Assembly (NCBI GenBank): GCA_002405405.1 | Contig: DHLT01000254.1 | Coordinates: forward strand, 1-9,722 | Length of the DNA: 9,722 bases | Origin: Ignavibacteria bacterium UBA4661 | GTDB taxonomy: Bacteria > Bacteroidota > Ignavibacteria > Kapaibacteriales > UBA4661 | Direction of reading: 5' to 3' | In this document: piece by piece, positions 1 through 7,247 of the stretch | How positions within the stretch are numbered: the stretch's first letter is position 1 | How the letters are laid out: each line of letters opens with the position of its first letter | Position numbers and translations under genes: made by a program | The notes under the pieces: generated by a model | What the model was told of the DNA's origin: nothing | The model's input: only the letters and a program-made list of their open reading frames with translations | The model's database searches: none

Positions 1-720
1 GCATTCTACCACATCGTACTGCTTGTTCGTCGCAAAGAAGTGAATTTTATCCCGCTCCCTCAATTGTCCATCAAAGACGCGAACATTGACGACAACACCG
101 CGATGAGGATCAAAGTGGGAATCATAGATCAACGCACGAAGCGGTGTATTAGGATCCCCTTTGGGTGGTGGAATGCGTTGGACGATTCCTTCAAGGACAT
201 CTTCGATACCGATACCTGCTTTCGCACTTGTAAGAATCATGTCCTCTTCTTTGCAACCAAGCAAATCGATGACTTGCTGTTTTACGCCGGGCAGTGTTGT
301 AGCCGCTGACGGCAAATCAATTTTGTTGATGACAGGAATAATTTCCAAGCCGGCATCAAGAGCCAAATACATATTGCTGATGGTCTGTGCCTCCACGCCT
401 TGTGTAGCATCAACAATAAGGAGTGCGCCTTCGCAAGCAGCCAGTGAACGTGACACTTCATAAGTAAAGTCCACATGCCCGGGTGTGTCGATAAGATTGA
501 GGATGTAATCTTCGCCGTCTTTTGCCTTGTAATTCATTTGGATTGCATGGAGCTTGATGGTAATACCGCGTTCTTGTTCCAGCGGGTTTGAATCAAGGAT
601 TTGATTGGTTACCATGTCACGTTTGGCAATCGTCCCGGTTACTTCAAGCAGGCGATCGGCAAGTGTGGACTTTCCATGATCGATATGGGCAATAATGCAA
701 AAGTTGCGGAAGTTTTTCAT
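1..720 (-). CDS. lepA: Elongation factor 4 (LepA), 3' end cut off by window edge
   Basis: Translational GTPase that acts on the ribosome in the cytoplasm (back-translocation/initiation roles are described for the family). The reverse strand reads from an ATG at 720-718 without a stop to base 1, giving residues 1-240 of a protein usually near 600 residues. All GTPase motifs are visible: G1 AHIDHGKS at 11-18, the switch I RGIT at 51-54, G3 DTPGH at 78-82, G4 NKID at 132-135 and G5 SAK at 165-167. The block [18 protein letters not shown] at 96-113 and the N-terminus [19 protein letters not shown] are typical of LepA rather than EF-G, EF-Tu or BipA. The next domain (beta-barrel domain II) begins around residue 190. 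There is no clear ribosome binding site before the ATG. It is transcribed away from the kinase gene. The identification is firm; only the missing C-terminal half, including the LepA-specific C-terminal domain, cannot be checked. Confidence 0.97.
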   Translation of the reverse strand, partial: MKNFRNFCIIAHIDHGKSTLADRLLEVTGTIAKRDMVTNQILDSNPLEQERGITIKLHAIQMNYKAKDGEDYILNLIDTPGHVDFTYEVSRSLAACEGALLIVDATQGVEAQTISNMYLALDAGLEIIPVINKIDLPSAATTLPGVKQQVIDLLGCKEEDMILTSAKAGIGIEDVLEGIVQRIPPPKGDPNTPLRALIYDSHFDPHRGVVVNVRVFDGQLRERDKIHFFATNKQYDVVEC

Positions 721-775
721 AAAAACGATAATGCTAAAAAGAGAGTTTCAAAGAGAATTGGTTGCAGTACCAATC

Positions 776-804
776 ATTGTAGACAAAACTTCAGACGATG
801 TCTG
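776..804 (-). promoter_or_regulatory. Candidate lepA promoter
   Basis: On the minus strand a hexamer TACAAT (781-776) lies 17 nt downstream of CAGACA (804-799). These match the sigma-70 consensus at 5 of 6 and 4 of 6 positions. The -10 box is about 55 nt upstream of the lepA ATG. The assignment rests on consensus matching by eye only. Confidence 0.3.
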
Positions 805-812
805 TACGTACA
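792..812. promoter_or_regulatory. Two adjoining palindromes over the candidate lepA -35 box
   Basis: CAGAC-GAT-GTCTG (792-804) is a perfect 5-bp dyad with a 3-bp centre. It overlaps by two bases a perfect 10-bp palindrome, TGTACGTACA (803-812). Together they cover the proposed -35 hexamer, which is where a repressor operator would lie. No regulator is identifiable in the window. Confidence 0.25.
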
Positions 813-973
813 CCCCTTGATATGAAGAATACGAAATTACACAATATGGCTCGATTTTTTGCGGTTCTCATGTCTGATATTTAATTGCAAAAAAGATCTT
901 GAGGTGATGACACGCTCAGCAATTTTTTTGTGAGCATGAATGAACACTGCGATGAGTTTAAACGACCTTTAAA

Positions 974-1054
974 CACTCTATTACGAGTGCTTAATAAATG
1001 TAGTCAACGAAAAAAATGTTAAGTTCGAGTGTAACACTTAACTTACTATTAAGT
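974..1054. repeat. Interleaved inverted half-sites in AT-rich spacer
   Basis: CACTC (974-978) is complementary to GAGTG (985-989). GTTAAGT (1018-1024) is complementary to ACTTAAC (1036-1042), and the same ACTTAA core pairs again with TTAAGT at 1049-1054. The result is three TTAAGT half-sites in alternating orientation, with a small GTGT-A-ACAC dyad (1029-1037) between the first two. This looks like a protein-binding array or alternative hairpins; the ligand is unknown. Confidence 0.35.
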
Positions 1055-1079
1055 CCCTCGTCGTGTTTTACAGTTGAAA

Positions 1080-1207
1080 TATTCAACAAGCCATGTGGTT
1101 GAATAAGGGAGAGTTAGCTGGCAGCCTCTCGGCTGATGTTTATATAGTTGATTATATGCGTCAATTTTGACGATCTCTCCACATGTATTCTTGTATCGCT
1201 GTGGAGA
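1080..1207 (+). other. Four consecutive hairpins upstream of the kinase gene; possible structured leader
   Basis: Four perfect inverted repeats follow one another. They are TATTCAAC/GTTGAATA (1080-1087 with 1098-1105), CAGCC/GGCTG closing a TCTC loop (1122-1126 with 1131-1135), CGTCA/TGACG around a 4-nt loop (1159-1163 with 1168-1172), and TCTCCACA/TGTGGAGA (1176-1183 with 1200-1207). A competing stem GAGAG (1109-1113) with CTCTC (1126-1130) could exclude the second helix. The first repeat also has an upstream GTTGAA (1073-1078) that could pair with its left arm. If transcribed, this would form a leader ending about 35 nt before the kinase ATG. I recognise no known riboswitch class, and the dyads could instead be operators. 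Confidence 0.35.
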
Positions 1208-1242
1208 ATAGAATGAGAATCGAGATGTATTCCTTGTAAGTT

Positions 1243-3204
1243 ATGAGTATCGACCACAACCTTAATATCAAAAAAGTAGTCCTCTACTATGCACTTGCAA
1301 CAGTAGGATGGATCATTATCGTTGATTGGCTTATATGGAATGGTAATCAAATCACATGGAATATGCCCGCCCTCATCGAGGCTATGCTTACATGGAAATT
1401 TCGATTATGGCTGTTGAGCGAGATATTTTTTGTTGTTACGACAAGTTGGGGCTTGTACGCATTGCTAAACAATCTTGTCATCAATACGCAAGAACGAGTT
1501 GCTGCTGAATTTTACCGCGCATCGGCGGAAGCAAAAATTATCAATGCCTCTGTACAGTTTCAAGCGGTGCTCAACTCCACGAAAGAAGTGTATGTGCTTT
1601 TAGATCGTCATGCCAATATTCTTGCTTATAACAAGCGTATGGAGTATCTGGTACGACTGCTGTTTAAGAAAGACGTACAGATTGGTGATAGCATATTATG
1701 GTATGGTGATCCCGAATCAGAGCACGATTTTCTCACGAACTTGGAGCGTGCTTTTGGTGGACAAAGGGTGATGGTTGAGCGTGAACTAATGTCAGGCGGT
1801 AAAAAAATTTGGGTGCAAATGCAGTTTGTACCCGTACGATCGGCAATCTCAGACCAACGTGAGCAGGGCGAGCAACATGAGCAAGGCGATGTGCACTCAG
1901 TAGCGTATATCTCGCTGGATGTTACTAAACTCCGCCAAGCAGATGCAGCTATTCGTGCCAGTAACCGTGAGCTAGAAACGATTCGCAATGCGGTTTATCG
2001 CAGTGTGCGAGTATCGATTACTGATGCCGATGGACGTATCACTTTTGCAAATGATTCTTTTGTTGCGGCAGCACAATATTCCCGTGAAGAGCTGTATGGC
2101 AAGACGCACAATATATTGCGTTCCAATGAGCACGACAATGCCTATTACACTCATCTTTGGAGAACAATACGGGCTGGTATGGTGTGGCGTGGCGAGATTT
2201 GTAATAGAGCAAAAGATGGTTCCCTGTATTGGTGTGATATGGTGATTTCTCCAATTTTTGATGAGCAGGGTGCGATTCAACAATACATGTCGATACGAAG
2301 TGATATCACCGAGAAAAAGCGCTTAGAAATGATAACAGCAGACTTGAATAATTCACTTGAGCAGCGAGTACAAGAGCGTACTGCCGAGTTGCAGGCGGCT
2401 CATGATCGACTTACTCTCATCAATGCAGAAAAAGATGATTTGATGAGCATTGTTGCTCACGATTTGCGAAATCCTATTTCGAGTATGATGCTGATGGCGG
2501 AATTTATTGATTATGGTTTGGAGCGTGGTGCAAGCTCAATGCTGATTCAAAGTAAAGCAAAAAGTATTCATGAACTTGGAATGCGAACTAATGCAATCAT
2601 CAATCATTTGCTCGAGAGTAATCGCTTAGAGTCGGGTAATTTTTCAGCACATTTGACAGATGTTAATCTCAATGAGGTTGCTCATGCTGTTATCCAGGAT
2701 CATCGTGTTCATGCAGAGAAGAAACATATCATGATTGTTCATGATTTTCCGGAAATACCCGGTATTGCTTTGGCAGACAAAATTCTTGCACGTCAAGTTC
2801 TTGATAATCTTATCTCAAATGCTGTGAAGTATTCGCCTGCGGGAACAACAGTGAGTGTTCGCATACAGCATGATGATCAGTATATGCTTATCGTTGTGAG
2901 TGATGAAGGACCGGGTATTGCGCCAAGTGAATTACCACGCATTTTCAGAAAATTCGCGCGTATTTCTAATAAACCTACGGCAGGTGAAAGTTCGATCGGT
3001 TTAGGTTTATCTGCTGCAAAGCGTATGGTAGAATTGATGCATGGCAGTATTCTGTGTGAGAGTGTGCAAGGCAGAGGAGCAAGCTTTCGTGTTATGTTGC
3101 CACGATATGATGCGTCTGTAGAATTGCCGACAAATGGCGCGGAGATATACGATATGCACATTCATCGTACCACTGATTATGCTGTTCGCACCAATATTCT
3201 TTAA
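1243..3204 (+). CDS. Membrane-anchored PAS-PAS sensor histidine kinase (orphan)
   Basis: Predicted inner-membrane sensor kinase of 653 residues that autophosphorylates a histidine and passes the phosphate to an unknown response regulator. Two membrane segments (about 11-32 and 55-78) flank a short periplasmic loop. A first PAS-like domain spans about 102-235 and a second PAS/PAC about 245-356. A coiled linker follows (357-398, with ERTAELQAAHDRL), then the HisKA domain with phospho-acceptor H406 in HDLRNP. The ATPase domain has an N box at 522-529, G1 DEGPGI at 554-559, the F box FRKF at 568-571 and G2 GLGLS at 586-590. All catalytic motifs are intact. The first PAS has a low-complexity insert near 205-216 made of EQG/EQH triplets. 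The start is fixed by an in-frame TAA at 1237-1239; no clear ribosome binding site precedes it. About 32 residues follow the ATPase domain without recognisable features. No response regulator gene is adjacent. Confidence 0.9.
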   Translation: MSIDHNLNIKKVVLYYALATVGWIIIVDWLIWNGNQITWNMPALIEAMLTWKFRLWLLSEIFFVVTTSWGLYALLNNLVINTQERVAAEFYRASAEAKIINASVQFQAVLNSTKEVYVLLDRHANILAYNKRMEYLVRLLFKKDVQIGDSILWYGDPESEHDFLTNLERAFGGQRVMVERELMSGGKKIWVQMQFVPVRSAISDQREQGEQHEQGDVHSVAYISLDVTKLRQADAAIRASNRELETIRNAVYRSVRVSITDADGRITFANDSFVAAAQYSREELYGKTHNILRSNEHDNAYYTHLWRTIRAGMVWRGEICNRAKDGSLYWCDMVISPIFDEQGAIQQYMSIRSDITEKKRLEMITADLNNSLEQRVQERTAELQAAHDRLTLINAEKDDLMSIVAHDLRNPISSMMLMAEFIDYGLERGASSMLIQSKAKSIHELGMRTNAIINHLLESNRLESGNFSAHLTDVNLNEVAHAVIQDHRVHAEKKHIMIVHDFPEIPGIALADKILARQVLDNLISNAVKYSPAGTTVSVRIQHDDQYMLIVVSDEGPGIAPSELPRIFRKFARISNKPTAGESSIGLGLSAAKRMVELMHGSILCESVQGRGASFRVMLPRYDASVELPTNGAEIYDMHIHRTTDYAVRTNIL

Positions 3205-3389
3205 ATATTTCTCCGATAAATTCATCTTTGCTGACAATACGGGAATAAAAACGCCACTTTGTTCGTTTTGAACTTTGTTTGCTTGTCGTATCTTGCACTC
3301 TCGATGCGTAATGCAAAAGCACTGCCTGTGCATTGGTATGGTGGTAAGCATTCTTGATTTTCTTCACATTTGTTCTTGCGAAGTCGTTT

Positions 3390-5165
3390 ATGCCGCAGAT
3401 GATTATAGACAACAAGACCATTGAATTCAAGTCGGGTCAGACGATTATTCAAGCCGCATTGGAAAATGGGTTTGATGTACCACACTTTTGTTGGCATCCC
3501 GGATTGTCCGTGGCGGGAAATTGTCGCATGTGTTTGTGTGATGTTGGAATGCCCCGCATGAATCCTGATAAAACACCTGCGCTCGATGAGCAAGGCAAGC
3601 AGATATATAATTTTTTACCCAAGCTGCAGATCGCTTGTGCCACACCTGCGGCAGACGGTATGTTTGTGCGACTTAACGATAAAAAAGTGGAGTCCGCACA
3701 AGAATCAGTCATGGAGTTTTTGCTCATTAATCATCCCTTGGATTGCCCTATTTGCGACGAAGCCGGGCAGTGCAAATTGCAAGAATATGGTTACAAGCAT
3801 TCCAAAGGTGAAAGTCGCTTTATCGAAACAAAAAATCACAAAGACAAACGTCGCCCACTCGGACCCAATGTCCTTTTTGATGGCGAACGGTGTATTTCTT
3901 GTTCACGGTGTATTCGCTATGCTAACGAGGAAGCGCAACAGCCCGTACTGACCTTCGTTAATCGTGGTGATCACAATACAATCGAAACATTTCCGGGACA
4001 AGAATTCGATAGCCCTTATTCAATGAATGTTATAGAGATTTGTCCGGTCGGTGCCTTGACAAGTCAGGATTTCCGCTTTAAAGCTCGTGTGTGGGATATG
4101 AGTTTTAATGAAACAATTTGTACAGGATGCGCTCGCGGCTGTAATATCAACGCAGGTGTTCGCGATAATGAAATTCTTCGCTTGGAACCACGGGTGAATA
4201 TGGAAGTCAATCAATATTGGATGTGCGACCATGGGCGTTTGAACCAATATAAGTTTGTGAATACAAATCGTGTGCAACAAGCTATGATTCGTGAAAATGG
4301 CACCTTACTCGATGCAGACTGGAGTGTGGCATATACACGCAGTGCAGAAATACTCAAACATTACCAAGCCCATGAAATCATGTTTTTCGGCTCGGCTCGT
4401 GCAACGAACGAGGACAACTTTGCGCTTGTAGAATTAGCTCGCCATATTGGTTCGCCCAACATTGATTTTGTTCGCTACCATGACGAGGCATTTGGCGATG
4501 CAAAACTTCGCCACAGCGACCGCACGCCCAATGCAAAGGGCGCAGAAACACTCGGTGTTAAGCCCGGTAATGGTGGTGTGAGTGCTGACAGCTTTGTGCA
4601 TGCAGTACAAGCGGGAAAAATCAAAGCAGTTGTGATTATCGAAGATGATATTGCCGGATTATCTTCCGCTCATGCACAAGCTCTTGCATCGCTCGAGTGT
4701 GTGATTGTACAAGCCAGTAATATGACAGCAACTGCACAGGCGGCACATGTTCTTTTGGCAAGTGCTACCTATGCTGAACTCGAAGGTACATATACAAATT
4801 TCCAAGAGCGAGTACAACATGTCGAGCCGGCAGTGGTAAGTAAAGAAAATGCTTCACGTATGGGCTTGAAAATGAGTCGCCTTGATAAATTCGGTGCTGA
4901 GAATGATCGCTGGACGAATGGCGAAAAACGTGACTGTCGCATGCATTGGCGAAATCTTACGGGTATTGCAAATGCGCTTGGTGCCGGGTGGTCATATAAA
5001 AAATCAGCAGATGTTTTTTCGGCATTAGCCGATAAGTATGAGGTATTTTCAGGTATGGATTATGCGCTCTTAGATGAGCGGCGTGGTATACTCTTTGGTA
5101 AAGCGCATGAAGAGTACGTACCTGTATTTGAGTATTCTTCTCACGACCTCAAACCCCAATCATAA
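3390..5165 (+). CDS. nuoG: NADH-quinone oxidoreductase subunit G
   Basis: Peripheral-arm iron-sulphur subunit of respiratory complex I, carrying electrons from the NADH module towards NuoI. I chose the ATG at 3390 over the in-frame ATG at 3354 because it gives MPQMIIDNKTIEFKSGQ, the usual family N-terminus, and puts the first cysteines at the Thermus Nqo3 numbering as I remember it. Ligands visible: [2Fe-2S] N1b C34, C45, C48, C83; N5 H115, C119, C122, C128; N4 C168, C171, C174, C218; and N7 C244, C247, C251, C279. A molybdopterin-oxidoreductase-like domain follows from about 280 without an apparent catalytic cofactor site. At 591 residues it is shorter than the E. coli or Thermus proteins (about 900 and 780), with the shortening in the C-terminal domain. 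No Shine-Dalgarno is visible. nuoH begins 45 bp after the stop. Confidence 0.95.
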   Translation: MPQMIIDNKTIEFKSGQTIIQAALENGFDVPHFCWHPGLSVAGNCRMCLCDVGMPRMNPDKTPALDEQGKQIYNFLPKLQIACATPAADGMFVRLNDKKVESAQESVMEFLLINHPLDCPICDEAGQCKLQEYGYKHSKGESRFIETKNHKDKRRPLGPNVLFDGERCISCSRCIRYANEEAQQPVLTFVNRGDHNTIETFPGQEFDSPYSMNVIEICPVGALTSQDFRFKARVWDMSFNETICTGCARGCNINAGVRDNEILRLEPRVNMEVNQYWMCDHGRLNQYKFVNTNRVQQAMIRENGTLLDADWSVAYTRSAEILKHYQAHEIMFFGSARATNEDNFALVELARHIGSPNIDFVRYHDEAFGDAKLRHSDRTPNAKGAETLGVKPGNGGVSADSFVHAVQAGKIKAVVIIEDDIAGLSSAHAQALASLECVIVQASNMTATAQAAHVLLASATYAELEGTYTNFQERVQHVEPAVVSKENASRMGLKMSRLDKFGAENDRWTNGEKRDCRMHWRNLTGIANALGAGWSYKKSADVFSALADKYEVFSGMDYALLDERRGILFGKAHEEYVPVFEYSSHDLKPQS

Positions 5166-5210
5166 ATGTTTTTTTCTTGGTTGTTTTCTTGACTCTTCCA
5201 CACTATTCTC

Positions 5211-6263
5211 ATGGCTGAATCACTCTCTATTTTTTTGACAGCACTGATTAAATCGGTGATTATCCTCTTCGGCGTATTTCTTCCCGGTGCGGCAGGAAGC
5301 GTCTATTTCGAGCGAAAAATTTCCGCGTGGATTCAAAACCGTATTGGTCCAAATCGTGTTGGTCCTTTTGGGATTCTTCAGCCGATAGTAGATGTTGTCA
5401 AACTCATCATCAAGGAAGATATTATCCCGCTTGTTGCTGATAAAAGATTTCATGCTCTTGCTCCCGTGATTGCAGTTACTACAGCTATGGCAACATTTGC
5501 TGTAATGCCTTTTGGGAATTTTGTGGTGATTGGCAACTTGCGGATTGATCTGAACATTGCATCGAATGTTAATGTCGCATTGTTATATGTCTTGGCTGTT
5601 GGTTCTGTATCGGTGTATGCCATCACCTTTGCGGGATGGTCGTCGAATAACAAATACTCTATGTTGGGGGGGCTGCGTTCGGCATCGCAAATGATTTCGT
5701 ATGAACTTTCGATGGGATTATCGCTCGTTGGTGTGATTATGATTGCAGGTACAACCAGTTTGAATGGTATTGTCGAAGCACAAGCCAATATGAAATGGAA
5801 TGTGTTTACACAGCCCTTGGGTTTTATCATTTTCTTAGTGGCATCATTTGCTGAAACCAATCGCTCACCCTTTGATCTTCCGGAAGCGGAGCCGGAGCTT
5901 GTCGGTGGCTATAACACAGAATATGCCGGCATGAAATGGGGTATGTTCTTCTTGGCAGAGTACGGGCACATGATCGCGGCTTCGGGTATGATTTCAACAC
6001 TGTTCTTTGGTGGGTATGATATTCCTTTCGTCAAGCAATTATTTCCGAGTGTCTTCTATGATGGGGCGTTAATACTCGGTATCATGCAAGTAGGATTTTT
6101 CTTAACAAAGATTGCAATTTTTGCCTTTTTCTTTATTTGGGTACGCTGGTCATTACCACGCTTCCGCTATGATCAGTTAATGGATTTGGGCTGGAAAGTG
6201 ATGATGCCATTGGCATTAGTTAATATCATCGTAACATCATTAGTGATGTATGCTTTGCGATAA
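5211..6263 (+). CDS. nuoH: NADH-quinone oxidoreductase subunit H
   Basis: Membrane subunit of complex I that joins the hydrophilic arm to the proton-pumping arm and forms part of the quinone chamber. The 350-residue length and roughly eight hydrophobic segments (the first near 10-30, the last near 330-349) fit the family. Signature blocks are intact: ERKISAWIQNRIGPNRVGP at 34-52, the WSSNNKYSMLGGLRSASQM stretch at 143-161 followed by SYE, and AETNRSPFDLPEAEPELVGG at 214-233 followed by YNTEYAG. The acidic residues in the last block lie in the loops implicated in quinone reduction and proton coupling. The ATG follows a T-rich 45-bp spacer after nuoG with no ribosome binding site I can see. The next gene starts 26 bp downstream, so co-transcription with nuoG and the SDR gene is likely. 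Confidence 0.96.
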   Translation: MAESLSIFLTALIKSVIILFGVFLPGAAGSVYFERKISAWIQNRIGPNRVGPFGILQPIVDVVKLIIKEDIIPLVADKRFHALAPVIAVTTAMATFAVMPFGNFVVIGNLRIDLNIASNVNVALLYVLAVGSVSVYAITFAGWSSNNKYSMLGGLRSASQMISYELSMGLSLVGVIMIAGTTSLNGIVEAQANMKWNVFTQPLGFIIFLVASFAETNRSPFDLPEAEPELVGGYNTEYAGMKWGMFFLAEYGHMIAASGMISTLFFGGYDIPFVKQLFPSVFYDGALILGIMQVGFFLTKIAIFAFFFIWVRWSLPRFRYDQLMDLGWKVMMPLALVNIIVTSLVMYALR

Positions 6264-6289
6264 GTATAACACAGTTCATAGGATATCTC

Positions 6290-7153
6290 ATGAGTAGAAT
6301 TTGGTTTATTACGGGAGCATCGCGTGGCTTTGGTCGAGAGTTGTTGCAAGTTGCTACTGCACATGGCGATATCGTTGTCGGTACGGCACGTACAAAGGAA
6401 CAAGCCGATGACATTAGCAATCTCATTCCCGGTAAAACCTTTGGCGTAGTGGTGGATGTCTGCAATCACACAGAAATTCTTTCTGCATTTGACTTTATTC
6501 GTGAGAAATTTGGTCGTGTGGACGTGGTTGTCAATAATGCCGGATATGGTTTGATTGGTGCACTCGAAGAGGTAAGTGAAAATGAACTTCGCCGACAAAT
6601 GGAAACGAATTTTTTTGGTGCCCTGCATGTTACTCAAAGTGCGCTCGCTCTCATGCGTCCTGCGCGTTCAGGTCATATTCTTCAAATTTCGTCGATTGCG
6701 GGCATTTCGGCAGGTATGGGAACATCACTTTATAATGCTTCAAAGTTTGCCCTCGAAGGTATGAGCGAATCACTTGCTCGTGAAGTAGCACACTTGGGTA
6801 TTAAGGTTATTATCATCGAGCCGGGACCGTTTCGCACACAGTGGGCGGATGGCAGTAGTATTGTGATGGCAGAAAAGATGATTGATGACTATGTGCAATC
6901 ATCGCACAAAACTCGTGAGCGAATCAATATGATTAATGGGCAACAGCAGGGTTCGCCAGAAAAAGCGGCAGAACTGATGTACACACTGACAACTATTCCG
7001 AATCCTCCTGTACGTATTCCACTCGGCAGACCCGGGTTTGATATCGTCAAAAAGAAACTACAATCCGCCCTCGAAGAGATTTCTGCATGGGAAGCCGAAG
7101 CCGTAGCAACAGATTATGATGCTCCTGCAATGACTATTGATTTACGTCCATAA
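6290..7153 (+). CDS. Classical short-chain dehydrogenase/reductase
   Basis: Cytoplasmic NAD(P)(H)-dependent oxidoreductase of 287 residues; the substrate cannot be told from sequence. It has a Rossmann fold with the glycine motif TGASRGFG at 8-15, NNAG at 82-85, N107, the catalytic S135 and Y148-x3-K152, and PGP at 178-180. The serine-tyrosine spacing of 13 is the classical one, so the active site looks complete. The C-terminal tail (about 250-287, with a KKKLQSALEEISAWEAEA stretch) is typical of a large subgroup of stand-alone SDR oxidoreductases. AGGA (6280-6283) six nt before the ATG is a modest ribosome binding site. It sits between nuoH and nuoI on the same strand, 26 bp after nuoH. Mitochondrial complex I has an SDR-related accessory subunit (NDUFA9), but that is an atypical SDR, so I infer an enzyme rather than a subunit here. 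Confidence 0.92.
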   Translation: MSRIWFITGASRGFGRELLQVATAHGDIVVGTARTKEQADDISNLIPGKTFGVVVDVCNHTEILSAFDFIREKFGRVDVVVNNAGYGLIGALEEVSENELRRQMETNFFGALHVTQSALALMRPARSGHILQISSIAGISAGMGTSLYNASKFALEGMSESLAREVAHLGIKVIIIEPGPFRTQWADGSSIVMAEKMIDDYVQSSHKTRERINMINGQQQGSPEKAAELMYTLTTIPNPPVRIPLGRPGFDIVKKKLQSALEEISAWEAEAVATDYDAPAMTIDLRP

Positions 7154-7234
7154 ACAAGGGATGTGTAAGTGAATTTCAGACATAGTATCAAGATTGTGTA
7201 ATGTATTATTCAAGCGATCATCAAGTAATATCAT

Positions 7235-7242
7235 AAAAGGAG
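7235..7242 (+). promoter_or_regulatory. Strong ribosome binding site that fixes the nuoI start
   Basis: AAAAGGAG ends five nt before the ATG at 7248. It decides against the in-frame ATG at 7194, whose extra 18 residues do not resemble NuoI. It is much stronger than anything before nuoG or nuoH. Confidence 0.8.
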
Positions 7243-7247
7243 TCAGT

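Larger units (their letters stand above)
721..1242. other. Divergent intergenic region, AT-rich and rich in dyads
   Basis: This 522-bp gap separates the lepA start (minus) from the kinase start (plus), so it must hold promoters for both directions. It contains no convincing gene. The lepA-proximal part holds the candidate promoter and palindromes at 776-812. The middle, about 955-1060, is strongly AT-rich with interleaved TTAAGT half-sites. The kinase-proximal part, 1080-1207, holds four successive stem-forming inverted repeats. A 28-codon open frame from ATG 936 to TAA 1022 has no ribosome binding site and overlaps the dyads, so I do not call it a gene. Confidence 0.6.

Noticed and set aside
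914..935. GCTCA / TGAGC stem around a T7 run, considered as a terminator
   Set aside because: The T-run is in the loop rather than after the stem, the stem is only 5 bp, and no gene ends there.
936..1022. 28-codon open frame on the plus strand in the lepA-kinase spacer
   Set aside because: No ribosome binding site, no recognisable peptide, and it overlaps the inverted repeats; AT-rich spacers give such frames by chance.
3310..3334. AATGCA / TGCATT inverted repeat between the kinase and nuoG
   Set aside because: Only 6 bp with a 13-nt spacer and no T-tract, so neither a terminator nor a clear operator. I see no confident promoter in 3205-3389 either.
3354..3389. Upstream ATG extending NuoG by 12 residues
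   Set aside because: The extra residues do not match the family N-terminus, while the ATG at 3390 gives the expected start and cysteine positions.
3222..3593. 123-codon open frame on the minus strand across the kinase-nuoG gap
   Set aside because: Mostly antisense to nuoG, unrelated to any protein style I know, with no ribosome binding site; a shadow frame.
7194..7247. Upstream ATG extending NuoI by 18 residues
   Set aside because: The AAAAGGAG site at 7235-7242 serves the ATG at 7248, and the added residues are not NuoI-like.
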